DNA from: Corticimicrobacter populi
GTDB taxonomy: Bacteria; Pseudomonadota; Gammaproteobacteria; Burkholderiales; Burkholderiaceae_B
DNA: 64,000 nt
NCBI RefSeq assembly: GCF_003123725.1
Contig: NZ_QETA01000005.1
Location: forward strand, 207,486-271,485
Direction: 5' to 3'
The translations under genes were made by a program, and so were the position numbers. Positions 34,352 to 44,216 of this stretch are shown piece by piece; position 1 is the stretch's first letter, and every line of letters starts with the position of its first letter. The notes under the pieces are model-generated. The model did not search any database. It was not told the origin of the DNA and was given only the letters and a program-made list of their open reading frames with translations.

Positions 34352-35250
34352 TGGTGGTCGCTGCTACGTGCTGCATAGGCGGTGCAAGATTGTTGCATCG
34401 TCATGTGTTGCGATATCTGGCACTGGCCTGCTGGATACTGGCCAGCCTGTTGCCGGTGCAGGCGGCGGAAGTTCCGTTGCCTGATTTGCAGGGCCGGGTG
34501 ACAGACCTGACGGATACCCTGACGCTCGCGCAACGCCAGCAGCTTGATGCCTCGCTGGTCGGTCTCGAACAGCGCAAGGGGGCGCAATTGGTGGTGGTGC
34601 TGGTGCCGACCACGGGCAGTGACACGATCGAGCAGTATGCCGTGCGCCTGTTCGAACAGTGGCAAATCGGGCGCAAGGATGTGGACGATGGCATCCTGCT
34701 GCTGGTGGCCAAGGACGACCGCGCTGTGCGTATCGAGGTTGGCTACGGGCTGGAGGGCGCGGTCACGGACGCCCAGAGTGGCCGCATCATCCGGGAGCAG
34801 ATCGTGCCACGCTTTGCCGAGGGCCAGTATGACGCCGGCATTGTGGCGGGGGTCGATGGCCTGACCCGGCTCATTGAGGGCGAGGCATTGCCACCGCCGG
34901 CAGCGCCTGCCAAATCCGGGGCCGACGAGGGCATGGGCGAGGCCTGGTTGGCGTTGCTGATGTTCCTGCTGGTCCTGCCGGCATGGGCAGGTGGTTTGAT
35001 CGGTGCGCTGGCCGGATGGTTGCTGGCCGGCAACTGGCTGTTTGCGGCAGGTGGTGCCGTGGCCGGATTTCTGGTCAGTGCACTGATTGGCAAATCCGGC
35101 CTGCGCCAGCATATCCGCAAGAGCGCCGGCAGAGGCGGCGCACCGGGTGGCTGGCGTGGCGGTATGGGCCGGGGCGGCGGCCGTTCTTCAGGTGGCTTTC
35201 GGGGCGGTGGTGGCCGCAGTGGTGGCGGAGGTGCTTCGGGGCGCTGGTAA
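34351..35250 (+). CDS. TPM-domain (YgcG-like) membrane protein
   Basis: The 299-residue protein has a signal or anchor helix (about 18-38), a TPM phosphatase-like domain (about 45-170: RVTDLTDTLTLAQRQQL, KGAQLVVVLVPTT, IEQYAVRLFEQWQIGRKDVDDGILLLVA), two or three membrane helices (210-265), and a Gly/Arg/Ser-rich tail with repeated GGG units ending GASGRW. The family is linked with LemA and membrane-protein quality control. A third TPM gene often found in such loci is missing here. The ATG overlaps the lemA stop. Confidence 0.88.
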   Translation: MVVAATCCIGGARLLHRHVLRYLALACWILASLLPVQAAEVPLPDLQGRVTDLTDTLTLAQRQQLDASLVGLEQRKGAQLVVVLVPTTGSDTIEQYAVRLFEQWQIGRKDVDDGILLLVAKDDRAVRIEVGYGLEGAVTDAQSGRIIREQIVPRFAEGQYDAGIVAGVDGLTRLIEGEALPPPAAPAKSGADEGMGEAWLALLMFLLVLPAWAGGLIGALAGWLLAGNWLFAAGGAVAGFLVSALIGKSGLRQHIRKSAGRGGAPGGWRGGMGRGGGRSSGGFRGGGGRSGGGGASGRW

Positions 35251-35293
35251 GCCGCTGGTAAGTGATGCCACGGTGATGCCCCCGGTTTGTTCT

Positions 35294-35327
35294 CCCCTGA
35301 TGTTGAATACCGCGTCAACATCAGGGG
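35294..35327. terminator. strong hairpin between convergent genes
   Basis: A 12-base perfect stem CCCCTGATGTTG / CAACATCAGGGG with a ten-base loop lies between the TPM gene (plus) and the purine permease gene (minus). No T-run follows on either strand, so termination efficiency is uncertain, but its place fits a two-way terminator. Confidence 0.55.
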
Positions 35328-35341
35328 GCTGTGGTATCCCG

Positions 35342-36631
35342 TCAGTCGAAGAAAGCGTAGCGCGCCACGAACAGCAAGGCGACCAGCCAGGCCGCAGCAT
35401 GCACTTCGCGGAAACGGCCAGTGGCAGTCTTCAGCACGACATAGCTCACAAAGCCAAAGGCCAGGCCCGTGGCGATTGAGTAGGTGAAGGGCATCGCCAG
35501 GGCTGTCAGGGCCGCCGGGGTGGCCTCGGTCACATCATTCCAGTCGATCTCGATCAGTTCGCGCATCATCAGGCCTGCCACGTACAGCAGGGCCGGGGCC
35601 GTGGCATAGGCAGGCACCGAACTGGCGAGCGGGGCGAAGAACAGGGCCGCCAGGAACAGCAGGGCCACGACCAGTGCGGTCAGACCGGTTCGACCACCAG
35701 CCTGCACGCCCGAGGCGCTTTCCACATAGGCCGTGGTGCTGCTGGTGCCCATCAGCGAGCCGACGGTAATGGCTGTGCTGTCGGCAAACAGGGCGCGACC
35801 CAGGCGGTTGCTGCGGCCGGGCTCCAGCAGGCCGGCCCGCTTGGCCACGCCGGTCAGGGTACCCGTGGCGTCAAAGACCTCCACCAGCACCAGCACCAGC
35901 AGGACCTGCACGATGCCGGCATTGAAGGCCCCGACGATATCAAGTTGCATGAAAGTGGGGGCGATGCTGGGAGGGGCTGCGACAATACCCTGGAAGCTGT
36001 TGTAGCCCAGCAGGATGCTGAGCACCGTGACCACCAGAATGCCGATCAGGATGGCACCCCGCACGCGCAGCGCATCCAGCGCGGCGATCAGGAAAAAGCC
36101 CAGAATGGCCAGCAAGGGTTCGTGGTGGCGCAGGTTGCCCAGCGTGACCTTGGTGACGGGATGGTCGACCACGATCTGGGCACTCGACAGGGCGATGATG
36201 CCCAGGAACAGACCGATCCCGGCCGCGATGGCGCTGCGCAGAGAGGTCGGGATGCCGGCCAGCAGCCAGGCGCGTACGCCGGTTACGGTCAGCACGATGA
36301 AGATCAGGCCGGAGATGAACACGGCTCCCAGCGCCTGCTGCCAGGTGAAGCCCAGTACGCCTACGACGGTGAAAGCGAAAAAGGCGTTCAGGCCCATGCC
36401 CGGTGCCATGCCGATGGGCCAGTTCGCAACCAGGGCCATGATGATCGAGCCCAGGGCCGCCGCCAGGCAGGTCGCCACGAAAACGGCATCCTTGTCCATG
36501 CCGGTCGATGAAAGAATATCGGGATTGACGAAGATGATGTAAGACATCGTCAGGAAGGTCGTGATGCCGGCGGTGACTTCCGTGCGGAAGTTGGTGCCGT
36601 GGTCACGCAGGCCGAACAGTTTTTCCAGCAT
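35342..36631 (-). CDS. AzgA-type purine (guanine/hypoxanthine/adenine) permease
   Basis: The 429-residue inner-membrane protein belongs to the AzgA branch of the NCS2 family. It shows EVTAGITTFLTMSYIIFVNP, MAPGMGLNAFFAF, and GTSSTTAYVESASGVQAGGRTGL, all hallmarks of guanine/hypoxanthine or adenine proton symporters, with about 12-14 helices. Which purine is taken up cannot be told. The frame is open 66 codons further upstream but over the pgi 3' end; the ATG at 36631 gives the normal start MLEKLFGL. Confidence 0.9.
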   Translation of the reverse strand: MLEKLFGLRDHGTNFRTEVTAGITTFLTMSYIIFVNPDILSSTGMDKDAVFVATCLAAALGSIIMALVANWPIGMAPGMGLNAFFAFTVVGVLGFTWQQALGAVFISGLIFIVLTVTGVRAWLLAGIPTSLRSAIAAGIGLFLGIIALSSAQIVVDHPVTKVTLGNLRHHEPLLAILGFFLIAALDALRVRGAILIGILVVTVLSILLGYNSFQGIVAAPPSIAPTFMQLDIVGAFNAGIVQVLLVLVLVEVFDATGTLTGVAKRAGLLEPGRSNRLGRALFADSTAITVGSLMGTSSTTAYVESASGVQAGGRTGLTALVVALLFLAALFFAPLASSVPAYATAPALLYVAGLMMRELIEIDWNDVTEATPAALTALAMPFTYSIATGLAFGFVSYVVLKTATGRFREVHAAAWLVALLFVARYAFFD

Positions 36632-36704
36632 GATGGATCCAGGATAGGTGAGTGGTTGATGCTCAATGCGTGGCATGACCTGATCTGTAGGCCATGCTGT
36701 CGTA

Positions 36705-38273
36705 TCAGGAGAGGGTATCGATCCAGTGCCGGGTCGAGGCATCGTGCTCGGCGGCAGGCGTGGCACCTGCCCACTCTTGCAGGATGCGGCTGGCCAGGTT
36801 TTTGCCGAACTCGACACCCCATTGGTCAAAGGGATTGATGCCCCAGATCAGCGCCTGGACAAATATTTTATGCTCATACAGTGCCAGGAGTGCGCCCAGC
36901 GTATAAGGACTCAGGCGTGGCAGTACGATCAGGCTGGAGGGCCTGCCTCCTGTGTGTGTCTTGTGTTGCGCCAGCCAGGCCTGTCGCTGTGGATCATCGG
37001 GGGCCAGCGTATGTGCTTCGGTCAGTGCGTCTTCGTACGACTTGCCGCGCAGCAGTGCTTCGCGCTGGGCCAGGCAATGGGCCAGCAACTGCTGGTGGTG
37101 GCCGGGCCAGCGGTGATCGGCATGCTGGCAGACGATGAAGTCCGTCGGTGCACCATCGCTGCCCTGGTGCAGCCACTGGAAGAACGTATGCTGTGCGTCG
37201 GTGCCCGGCATGCCCCATACGGCGGGCCCGGTGGCGACCTGCACGGCCTGGCCGCCGATATCGACCGACTTGCCCAGCGACTCCATCTCGAGCTGTTGCA
37301 GGTAGGGCACCAGATAGAACAATCGTGAATCATAGACCGCCAGATTGAGGGATCCATACCCCAGCACACTGCGGTTGGCGATGCCTGCGAGTGCCATCTG
37401 CACGGGGGCATTGCTGACTGGTGGAGCCTGCAGGAAATGCTGATCCATTGCTGCTGCGCCCGCCTGCATGCCGGAGATCACGTCGGTGCCCACAGTCAGT
37501 GCGGCCGACAGGCTGACGGAGGACCAGAGCGAGAAACGCCCGCCGACCCATTCCCAGAAGGGAAAGATGTGCGCGCTCGGGACGCCGAAGTCCTGGGCCC
37601 GCTGCGGCTGGGCGGTGATGGCGACCAGTTGCTGCTCGGGATGCGGGACATCGGCGGCGCGCATCCACTCCAGGGCACGTCGGGCATTCTCGAGCGTTTC
37701 TGCCGTGGCGAATGATTTCGATGCCACCACGACCAGGGTCTGGTGCGGGTCCAGCCCGGCCAGGCCGCCTTCGATCGCATGGCCGTCGATATTGGAGACG
37801 AAGCGGATCTGTCGCCAGACGCCAGTGTTGCCGAATGCCGCCACCGCCAGCCGGACGCCCCAGTCGCTGCCGCCGATGCCGATGTGCACGATATTGCGCC
37901 AGCGCCGTTCTGTATCGGCACGGTGGACGAAGTCCAGCATGTGCTGACGCGCCTGCACGACCTCGGCGATGGGAGCAGGGGCTCGCAGCATGGTGTGCCA
38001 GGCCGCACGTTGCTCCGTGACATTGACGGGCAGGCCTGCAAACAGCGCCTCGCGGGCCTGCTCGAAACCGCGTACGGTCAGCAGGTCGCTGGCCGCTTGA
38101 TCGAGAGCGGGAGAGAGCGGCTGGGCGCTGACATCGATGTGCAGGCTTGCAGCAGGCAGGATGCGCAGCATTTCCGCATGACGGTGGGTCTGCCCGGTGG
38201 CGCTCACGAAAGCCTGCCATTCGGGCAGTGTGGTGAGTTCGGGTGGATGGGGCAGCGGAGAGGGAGACGTCAT
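36705..38273 (-). CDS. pgi: Glucose-6-phosphate isomerase
   Basis: Pgi interconverts glucose 6-phosphate and fructose 6-phosphate. The 522-residue product contains IGIGGSDWGVRLA, ASKSFATAETLEN, the signature segment FSLWSSVSLSAAL, and the C-terminal GINPFDQWGVEFGKNLA with the catalytic Lys. It is somewhat shorter than the 549-residue E. coli protein. Upstream in-frame codons (to 38489) overlap mtgA and are not used. In Alcaligenaceae glycolysis is often incomplete, so the role may be gluconeogenic. Confidence 0.94.
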   Translation of the reverse strand: MTSPSPLPHPPELTTLPEWQAFVSATGQTHRHAEMLRILPAASLHIDVSAQPLSPALDQAASDLLTVRGFEQAREALFAGLPVNVTEQRAAWHTMLRAPAPIAEVVQARQHMLDFVHRADTERRWRNIVHIGIGGSDWGVRLAVAAFGNTGVWRQIRFVSNIDGHAIEGGLAGLDPHQTLVVVASKSFATAETLENARRALEWMRAADVPHPEQQLVAITAQPQRAQDFGVPSAHIFPFWEWVGGRFSLWSSVSLSAALTVGTDVISGMQAGAAAMDQHFLQAPPVSNAPVQMALAGIANRSVLGYGSLNLAVYDSRLFYLVPYLQQLEMESLGKSVDIGGQAVQVATGPAVWGMPGTDAQHTFFQWLHQGSDGAPTDFIVCQHADHRWPGHHQQLLAHCLAQREALLRGKSYEDALTEAHTLAPDDPQRQAWLAQHKTHTGGRPSSLIVLPRLSPYTLGALLALYEHKIFVQALIWGINPFDQWGVEFGKNLASRILQEWAGATPAAEHDASTRHWIDTLS

Positions 38274-38284
38274 GATGGTTCTGA

Positions 38285-39004
38285 TTAAGGAATATCGACC
38301 ATGCGCATGCGTTGCTGCAGCGTGGCAGTACGCCCGTTCAGGTAGCGGGTATTGCGATGCTGGTCGTAGTAGCGCGGGTTGGGCAGCATGGCTGCCAGCC
38401 GGGCTGCCTGGGCGCTGCTCAACTGTGCGGCGCTGGTGCCAAAATAGTGCCGTGCAGCCGCCTCGGCACCAAAGATGCCGTTGCCCCATTCAGCCACATT
38501 GAGATACAGCTCCAGGATGCGCTCTTTGTCCATGACGTGCTCGATCATATAGGCCAGTATCATTTCCTGGGCCTTGCGCAGATAACTGCGGGTGCCCGAG
38601 AGAAACAGGTTCTTGGCCAGTTGCTGCGTGATCGTCGAGCCGCCGCGAACGCGTGAACTGCCATCTTCACGCTGCTGGCGGTTGTAGTCCCAGGCCTTGC
38701 GGATGGCTTCCCACTCGATGCCGCCATGCTGCATGAAATTGGCATCTTCGGCGGCAATCACGGCACGCTTGAGCGATGCACTGATCCGATCGTAATCGAC
38801 CCAGCGGTATTGCAGTTCGGCGTCGGGGCGCTTGTCGCGCAGGATATCGAGTTGCTCCTGCATGATGGGCGTGCGTGCGGGCGTTTTGTATTGGTACCAG
38901 ATGACCTGGGCAAAGAACCAGAACTGGGCCAGCAGAAACAGGCATGCCAGCGCCATCAGTGCCAACATGATGCGGTGCAGCCATGGATGCCGAATGCCTG
39001 TCAT
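38285..39004 (-). CDS. mtgA: Monofunctional peptidoglycan glycosyltransferase
   Basis: MtgA polymerises lipid II into glycan strands in the periplasm without a transpeptidase domain. The 239-residue product has one N-terminal membrane helix (12-35) and a GT51 domain with motif 1 AAEDANFMQHGG (catalytic Glu about residue 86), motif 2 RGGSTITQQLAKNLFLS, motif 3 KAQEMILAYMIE, and motif 4 KERILELYLNVAEWGNGIFG. It follows aroE by 20 bases, as in other betaproteobacteria. Confidence 0.95.
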   Translation of the reverse strand: MTGIRHPWLHRIMLALMALACLFLLAQFWFFAQVIWYQYKTPARTPIMQEQLDILRDKRPDAELQYRWVDYDRISASLKRAVIAAEDANFMQHGGIEWEAIRKAWDYNRQQREDGSSRVRGGSTITQQLAKNLFLSGTRSYLRKAQEMILAYMIEHVMDKERILELYLNVAEWGNGIFGAEAAARHYFGTSAAQLSSAQAARLAAMLPNPRYYDQHRNTRYLNGRTATLQQRMRMVDIP

Positions 39005-39024
39005 GGCAGGTGCCTGTGTCCGGC

Positions 39025-39909
39025 TCAGGTGCGGGCGGCCGACCAGGTTGCACGCATGGTTTCAAGCGTGGCCTGTGTATCCGGGCGCAGTCCGTGCCAG
39101 AGGTAGAAGCTCTCGGCAGCCTGTTCGATCAGCATGCCCAGTCCGTCGGCGCAACGTGCCGCGCCATGAATGCGGGCTACGCGCATGAAGGGTGTGTCTT
39201 CCGGGCCGTAGACCATGTCGTAGGCCAGGCTGTCGGGGCGGTAGATATCAGGAGGCAACTCGGGGGCCTGCCCCTGCAGGCTGCTGGCAGTGGCATTGAT
39301 CACGATATCCCAACTGCCTGTGCCGGCGCTGAGCAGGTTGCCCGCCGAGAGGGCATGCTCGTCGAAATGCGCGGCAGGCAGGCCGTGGTCGGCCAGTGCA
39401 CTCAACCAGTCTTCACGCAGTTCGTGTGCACGGCGTTCGGTACGGTTGACGATGTGGATATGTGCACAGCCGGCTTCCAGCAGCGGTTGCAGCACGCCTC
39501 GTGCGGCACCACCTGCACCGACCAGCAGTACTTGGGCACCGTCGAGCTGGGCATCGAGACGGGTCAGGTCACGGACCAGGCCAATGCCGTCCGTATTGCA
39601 CCCATGTAGCAGGCCATTCTGGAGCCACAGCGTATTGACTGCACCGGCAGCAGCGGCGCGTGCGCTCAGGATCTGGCTCAGAGCATAGGCCTCCTGCTTG
39701 AAAGGTACCGTGACGTTTAGGCCCAGGCCGCCCTGTTCAAAGAAGGCGGGCATGACCGTTCCGAACTCATCGGGCTCGGCAAGGATTTTGTCGTATTCCA
39801 GCGTACGCTGCGTCTGGGCAGCGAACAACTGATGGATGTCCGGGGAACGGCTGTGCGCGATCGGATTGCCGATCACGGCATAGCGGGCAATGGTCGGAAA
39901 GTCGGTCAT
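39025..39909 (-). CDS. aroE: Shikimate dehydrogenase
   Basis: AroE reduces 3-dehydroshikimate to shikimate with NADPH. The 294-residue enzyme has GNPIAHSRSPDIHQLFA at the start, NVTVPFK with the catalytic Lys (about residue 70), NTDGIGLVRDL with the substrate Asp, and the NADP motif GAGGAARGVLQPLL with NRT. Its ATG overlaps the stop of the TonB-like gene (ATGA), so translation is coupled. Confidence 0.95.
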   Translation of the reverse strand: MTDFPTIARYAVIGNPIAHSRSPDIHQLFAAQTQRTLEYDKILAEPDEFGTVMPAFFEQGGLGLNVTVPFKQEAYALSQILSARAAAAGAVNTLWLQNGLLHGCNTDGIGLVRDLTRLDAQLDGAQVLLVGAGGAARGVLQPLLEAGCAHIHIVNRTERRAHELREDWLSALADHGLPAAHFDEHALSAGNLLSAGTGSWDIVINATASSLQGQAPELPPDIYRPDSLAYDMVYGPEDTPFMRVARIHGAARCADGLGMLIEQAAESFYLWHGLRPDTQATLETMRATWSAART

Positions 39910-40808
39910 TCGGTAGCCTGCATGTGGAGCGTATCGTTGGTGAAGCGCCAGGTGCGTGTGATGGCGAGTATATCGGTTTCGCGTGCCAGCTCGGGTGGCA
40001 ATGGCGGGAAGGGGGCTGCCAGTTGCACGATCCGTCGCGCCGCCTGGTTAAGGGCCCCATTGCGGGCCGGCTGATCGATGCGGATATCTTCCAGGCTGCC
40101 GTCGGCACGGATGAAAACCGTGGCCTGCAGGACGCCGTAGAGCCTGCCCTGGTTCCCGGTCGGGTAATGACGGGTGCCGATGTCTTCCATGCGACTGCGC
40201 CATTGCTCCACGTATTCAGCATAAGGCCAGGGCGATACTGCCGGTGCATAGATATGTGTGCGTGGCTGGCGAGTATAGGTCTGGACCTGTTCCGAGAGTG
40301 CCGCAATGCGGGCTGTGCGCAACTGCGCCTCCTGATCCTGCTCATCCTGGCCTGGACGATCGGCTTCGGGCCAGGGGTAAGTCTCGGGGCGAGCCTGAGC
40401 CACGCTTTGTTCGGATTCGAGTACGGTCAGCAGTTGTTGTTGCATCGCTTCCAGCTCGGCCTGGCGCTTGCGCATGGCGGCCAGCACGATATCGTCAGCC
40501 GAGGGGGCGGTGCGAGGCAGTGGTGAGCGTGCCATGCCTTGTTCACCATCACCGCCGCCGTCGAGGGCGGCCTGTCCCAGCGCCTGGGCCTGCAAGGGTT
40601 CGGTATCAGTACTGGCGTTGACGAGAGCGACCTCAAGCATGGGGGCCATCTGCGGCGTACGCGACATTGACCCGAAATGCAGGGTCAGGGCCACGCCATG
40701 CAGCAGCAACGAGAGACCAATACCGATATGCAGATATCGGCTACTGGCAGGTGTGGCGCGTAGCCAGTTCAGAGACTGGCGCGAGGGGGCGGGGCGCAGG
40801 GCATTCAC
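39906..40808 (-). CDS. TonB-like energy transducer
   Basis: The 300-residue protein has a short cytoplasmic N-terminus, one membrane helix (about 27-45), a long polar Gln/Glu-rich linker and a C-terminal TonB domain (about 205-295: LYGVLQATVFIRADGSLEDIRI, FPPLPPELARETDILAITRTWRF). It lacks the Pro-Lys/Pro-Glu repeats of classical TonB. Its place between the ribonuclease gene and aroE is that of a conserved betaproteobacterial TonB/TolA-like gene. No ExbB/ExbD genes are nearby, although TolQ/TolR are encoded in the same window. Confidence 0.8.
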   Translation of the reverse strand: MNALRPAPSRQSLNWLRATPASSRYLHIGIGLSLLLHGVALTLHFGSMSRTPQMAPMLEVALVNASTDTEPLQAQALGQAALDGGGDGEQGMARSPLPRTAPSADDIVLAAMRKRQAELEAMQQQLLTVLESEQSVAQARPETYPWPEADRPGQDEQDQEAQLRTARIAALSEQVQTYTRQPRTHIYAPAVSPWPYAEYVEQWRSRMEDIGTRHYPTGNQGRLYGVLQATVFIRADGSLEDIRIDQPARNGALNQAARRIVQLAAPFPPLPPELARETDILAITRTWRFTNDTLHMQATE

Positions 40809-40851
40809 CCTGCGGATTTTAGTGTAAGTCTGGCACCTGGGTGAATTGCAC

Positions 40852-42744
40852 TCAGGATTCCTGCGGAATCGCTTCCAGGTAACGGCAGTCCAGTGTCAGA
40901 TTGATCTCGTCCTGCCCCAGGATCTCGATTTCGATCTGTTGGCCGCGAGCCAGTTCTGGCATGCCGTTGATTTCCACCACCAGGGGGGCGATCTCAAGTC
41001 GTGCCAGGTTGTCGCGGATGAAGCTGGCCCGACAGCGGGTGATGTTTTGTTGCTTCAGCCAGCGCAGGCACCAGTAACGCTCCATGGTGCGCTGGAAGTC
41101 CGAGATGGCGGTGTATTGACCATCGAAAGCGCTGATCAGTGCATACAGATCGGCATCGCGAGGTTTGTAGGGGGCGACCAAGCGTGCCGAGATGCCGTGC
41201 TCGGCTGCTGCCAGCAACTGTTGCTGGTTGACCAGGTCGACATAGCGCCGCAGCGGCGATGTGGACCAGATGTATTGCTTGACGCCGATGGCTTCATGCG
41301 GGAGCGCCTGGGTGCTCATGCGCACGCGTCCCATCTGCTGGGAACGATAGATGCCGGGTACGCCGTGCTGGTCGAGCAGTGCTCCCCACTGGCTGTTGGC
41401 CAGGATCATGTATTCGGCCACCATCCGGTCCAGCGGCGCGTCCCGGCGGCGTGGTACCAGATTGACCGGTGTATCGGGATCGTCGGCGGGGCCGTCGAGT
41501 TCGAAACTGTACTCGACCCGGTTATTGCCTTCTGGCTTGCCTCGTATTTCATCGCGTTTGCGCGAGAGTGCCAGCGCCAGTTTCCAGAGCGGCAGCAGCC
41601 AATGCGCGTAGGGCAGTGTCGGGTCTTCGGCCGCCAGGCGCTCCGGGGTGATGTCCGCATCCAGATGGTTGTGGCGCAGATTCTCCCGGACCTGGATCCG
41701 TTCGAGACGGGTCGTTGTTTCCAGGATGTCGCCAGTTTCCGGATTGGCTGTGACGTACAGCGAGAGTGCCGGTACCGGACGCCCCGCATCAAGGGAAAAG
41801 GCTTCGATCAGCCCAGGTGGCTGCATCGGGATTTTCTGACCAGGCATGTACACGGTGGACATGCGCTGGCGGGCGATTTCGTCGAGGGTGCTGCCGCGCG
41901 TCACGGCCAGCGCCGGTGCTGCGATATGGACACCGACGCGGATGTTGCCATCGGGCAGGACCGAGACCGAAAGTGCGTCATCGATCTCGGTTGTGCTGAC
42001 ATCATCGACCGAATAGGCTTCGACATCCGCCTCGGGCAGTGTGTCGGGCAGCTCGGGCATCGTGACTTCGGCAAAGCCGGTTCCTTTGGGGAACTGTTGC
42101 GCCAGGAAGCGGAATCGCATCAGTGCCAGTGGGTGAGGCCATGCGCCCAGCTGCAGCAGCAACTGATCCGGTGTTTTGCCGGTCTGCTGGCAGGCTGCAT
42201 CCAGCGCCTTCCACTGCAGGCTGTTCTTGTCAGGACGTAGCAGGAGCGATGGCGCGACCTCGGCAATCTCCGGCGGTAGCGTGCCCGTCGTCATGGCATC
42301 GGTCCACGCTTGCTGCTGCTCGGCCTGCAGACGTTTTTTCTCGATCGCGGCCAGTGCGGCCTGAAGTATGTCCGGTGGTGCCGGACGGTAGCGGCCCTTG
42401 CCGCGCCGATGGAAATAGGCAGGCGCGCTGTGCAGGCGCAACAGCAGTGTGGCTTGGTCCAGAGCACTGGGTGCATGACCGAAATAGTCCTGGGCCAGTG
42501 CAGCCACGTCGAACTCTTCCTGGGGGGCACACTCCCACAGAAAATCCAGATCAATCGCTTCTGCCGCAGACTGGGCCTGTGTCAGCAGGCTGTCGGGATC
42601 GGGCGCTGCGAATTCCATGACGACATTGTTGCGCTTGATCTTGCTGCGCTTGCCGCTGGCGGCTTCGACCTGCAGGCTGGAATCTGCCTCGGACAGGATG
42701 CGCCCGCCCTTGAAACTGCCATCTTCTTCGTAAAGTACGTACAT
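40852..42744 (-). CDS. RNB-domain ribonuclease (RNase II family)
   Basis: The 630-residue protein degrades RNA from the 3' end. The RNB catalytic core (about 250-545) carries the four-Asp site DDVSTTEIDDALSV and the downstream motifs RQRMSTVYMPGQKIPM, MILANSQWGALL and TSPLRRYVDLVNQQQL. The N-terminal 240 residues are a divergent domain starting MYVLYEEDGSFKGGRI, typical of the betaproteobacterial VacB/RNase II-like group and lacking obvious cold-shock domains. It lies 30 bases after mpl. Confidence 0.9.
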   Translation of the reverse strand: MYVLYEEDGSFKGGRILSEADSSLQVEAASGKRSKIKRNNVVMEFAAPDPDSLLTQAQSAAEAIDLDFLWECAPQEEFDVAALAQDYFGHAPSALDQATLLLRLHSAPAYFHRRGKGRYRPAPPDILQAALAAIEKKRLQAEQQQAWTDAMTTGTLPPEIAEVAPSLLLRPDKNSLQWKALDAACQQTGKTPDQLLLQLGAWPHPLALMRFRFLAQQFPKGTGFAEVTMPELPDTLPEADVEAYSVDDVSTTEIDDALSVSVLPDGNIRVGVHIAAPALAVTRGSTLDEIARQRMSTVYMPGQKIPMQPPGLIEAFSLDAGRPVPALSLYVTANPETGDILETTTRLERIQVRENLRHNHLDADITPERLAAEDPTLPYAHWLLPLWKLALALSRKRDEIRGKPEGNNRVEYSFELDGPADDPDTPVNLVPRRRDAPLDRMVAEYMILANSQWGALLDQHGVPGIYRSQQMGRVRMSTQALPHEAIGVKQYIWSTSPLRRYVDLVNQQQLLAAAEHGISARLVAPYKPRDADLYALISAFDGQYTAISDFQRTMERYWCLRWLKQQNITRCRASFIRDNLARLEIAPLVVEINGMPELARGQQIEIEILGQDEINLTLDCRYLEAIPQES

Positions 42745-42774
42745 TGAAACTCGGATCTGGATTGCTTGGAAAAA

Positions 42775-44211
42775 TCAGGGCGAAGGGGTCGCGGTTGCAG
42801 TATGCGAAGGCTGGCTGCCGGGAATCACAGGGTCGAGCGCGGCCAGCAGCCGTTCATGCACTCCACCGAAACTGCCGTTGCTCATGACCACGACATGGTC
42901 TCCGGGGCGTGCCTGTGCCGCTACGCTGTGTACCAGGGCGTCGATGTCGCTGTAAGCAGTGGCGCGTGAGCCCAGCGGAGCCAGTACGGTAGCAGGATCC
43001 CAGCCCAGTGCATGCCTGCCCTGGGTTTCGCCGTAGCAGAACACCAGGTCGGCGCCTCCCAGCGCGGCAGGCAGGCGTTGCGCCATGGTACCCAGCTTCA
43101 TGGTATTCGAGCGGGGCTCCAGGACGGCCAGGATACGTGCCGGGCCGACCTTATGGCGCAGTCCTGCCAGCGTGGTGGCGATGGCCGTCGGGTGATGGGC
43201 AAAGTCATCGTATACGGCAATGCCACGCACTGTGCCGCGCAACTCCATGCGGCGCTTTACGCCACCGAAGCTGCTCAGGGCAGTGATGGCAGTGTCGGGC
43301 GCGACGCCGACATGCTCGGCGGCGGCCAGTGCGGCCAGCGCATTCATGCGATTGTGAGCGCCGGTCTGCGACCAGGTGATGCGACCGACTGGCTGGCCGT
43401 CACGGAATACATCGAAATGATCCTGCTCATCCGGTTCGCCTGCCTGCCAGCCGGCAGGGCTGTCGAGCAGACGTGTGCCGGACCAGCAGCCTCGCGCCAG
43501 GACGCGTTCCAATGCGGCGTCGTGCGCCGGATGAATAATGCGGCCACTGGCAGGGAGGGTGCGTACCAGATGGTGGAACTGGGTTTCGATGGCCTCCAGA
43601 TCGGCAAAGATGTCGGCGTGGTCGAATTCCAGATTGTTCAGGATGGCCGTGCGAGGCCGGTAATGCACGAATTTGGAGCGTTTGTCGAAGAATGCTGTGT
43701 CGTATTCGTCAGCCTCGATGACGAACAGGGGGCGGGCCTGCCCTGCTGCAGGTTGCGACTGACCCAGCCGGGCCGAGACTTCCAGCCCTGGTGCGATGCC
43801 GCCGATCAGGAATCCAGGCTGCAGGCCGCATTGTGACAGCACCCAGGCCAGCATTGAACTGGTCGTGGTCTTGCCGTGGGTGCCGGCAACTGCCAGCACA
43901 TGCCGGCCCTGCAGCAGATGTTCGCCGAGCCATTGGGGGCCCGAGATATACGGGGCACCCGACTCGAGGATGGCTTCCATCAGCGGATTGCCGCGCGACA
44001 CGACGTTGCCGATGATATAGAGATCGGGCTTCAATGCCAGCTGGTCGGGGGCAAAACCTTCGATCAGTTCGATGCCCTGTTCCTGCAACTGAGTGCTCAT
44101 GGGGGGGTAGACGCCGGCATCGCAGCCGGTCACGCGATGGCCCGCTTCGCGGGCCAGCAACGCCAGTCCACCCATGAATGTGCCGCAAATGCCGAGGATA
44201 TGAAGATGCAT
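42775..44211 (-). CDS. mpl: Murein tripeptide ligase Mpl
   Basis: Mpl joins the recycled tripeptide L-Ala-gamma-D-Glu-meso-DAP to UDP-MurNAc, so it works downstream of AmpG-mediated uptake. The 478-residue product has the Mur-ligase N domain (HILGICGTFMGGLALLA), the ATP loop GTHGKTTTSSML (about 110-121), EADEYDTAFFDKRSKF with catalytic residues, and the C-terminal DDFAHHPTAI. The ATG at 44211 starts right after a weak ribosome site; the frame extending to 44295 lies in the previous gene. Confidence 0.95.
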   Translation of the reverse strand: MHLHILGICGTFMGGLALLAREAGHRVTGCDAGVYPPMSTQLQEQGIELIEGFAPDQLALKPDLYIIGNVVSRGNPLMEAILESGAPYISGPQWLGEHLLQGRHVLAVAGTHGKTTTSSMLAWVLSQCGLQPGFLIGGIAPGLEVSARLGQSQPAAGQARPLFVIEADEYDTAFFDKRSKFVHYRPRTAILNNLEFDHADIFADLEAIETQFHHLVRTLPASGRIIHPAHDAALERVLARGCWSGTRLLDSPAGWQAGEPDEQDHFDVFRDGQPVGRITWSQTGAHNRMNALAALAAAEHVGVAPDTAITALSSFGGVKRRMELRGTVRGIAVYDDFAHHPTAIATTLAGLRHKVGPARILAVLEPRSNTMKLGTMAQRLPAALGGADLVFCYGETQGRHALGWDPATVLAPLGSRATAYSDIDALVHSVAAQARPGDHVVVMSNGSFGGVHERLLAALDPVIPGSQPSHTATATPSP

Positions 44212-44216
44212 GGCCT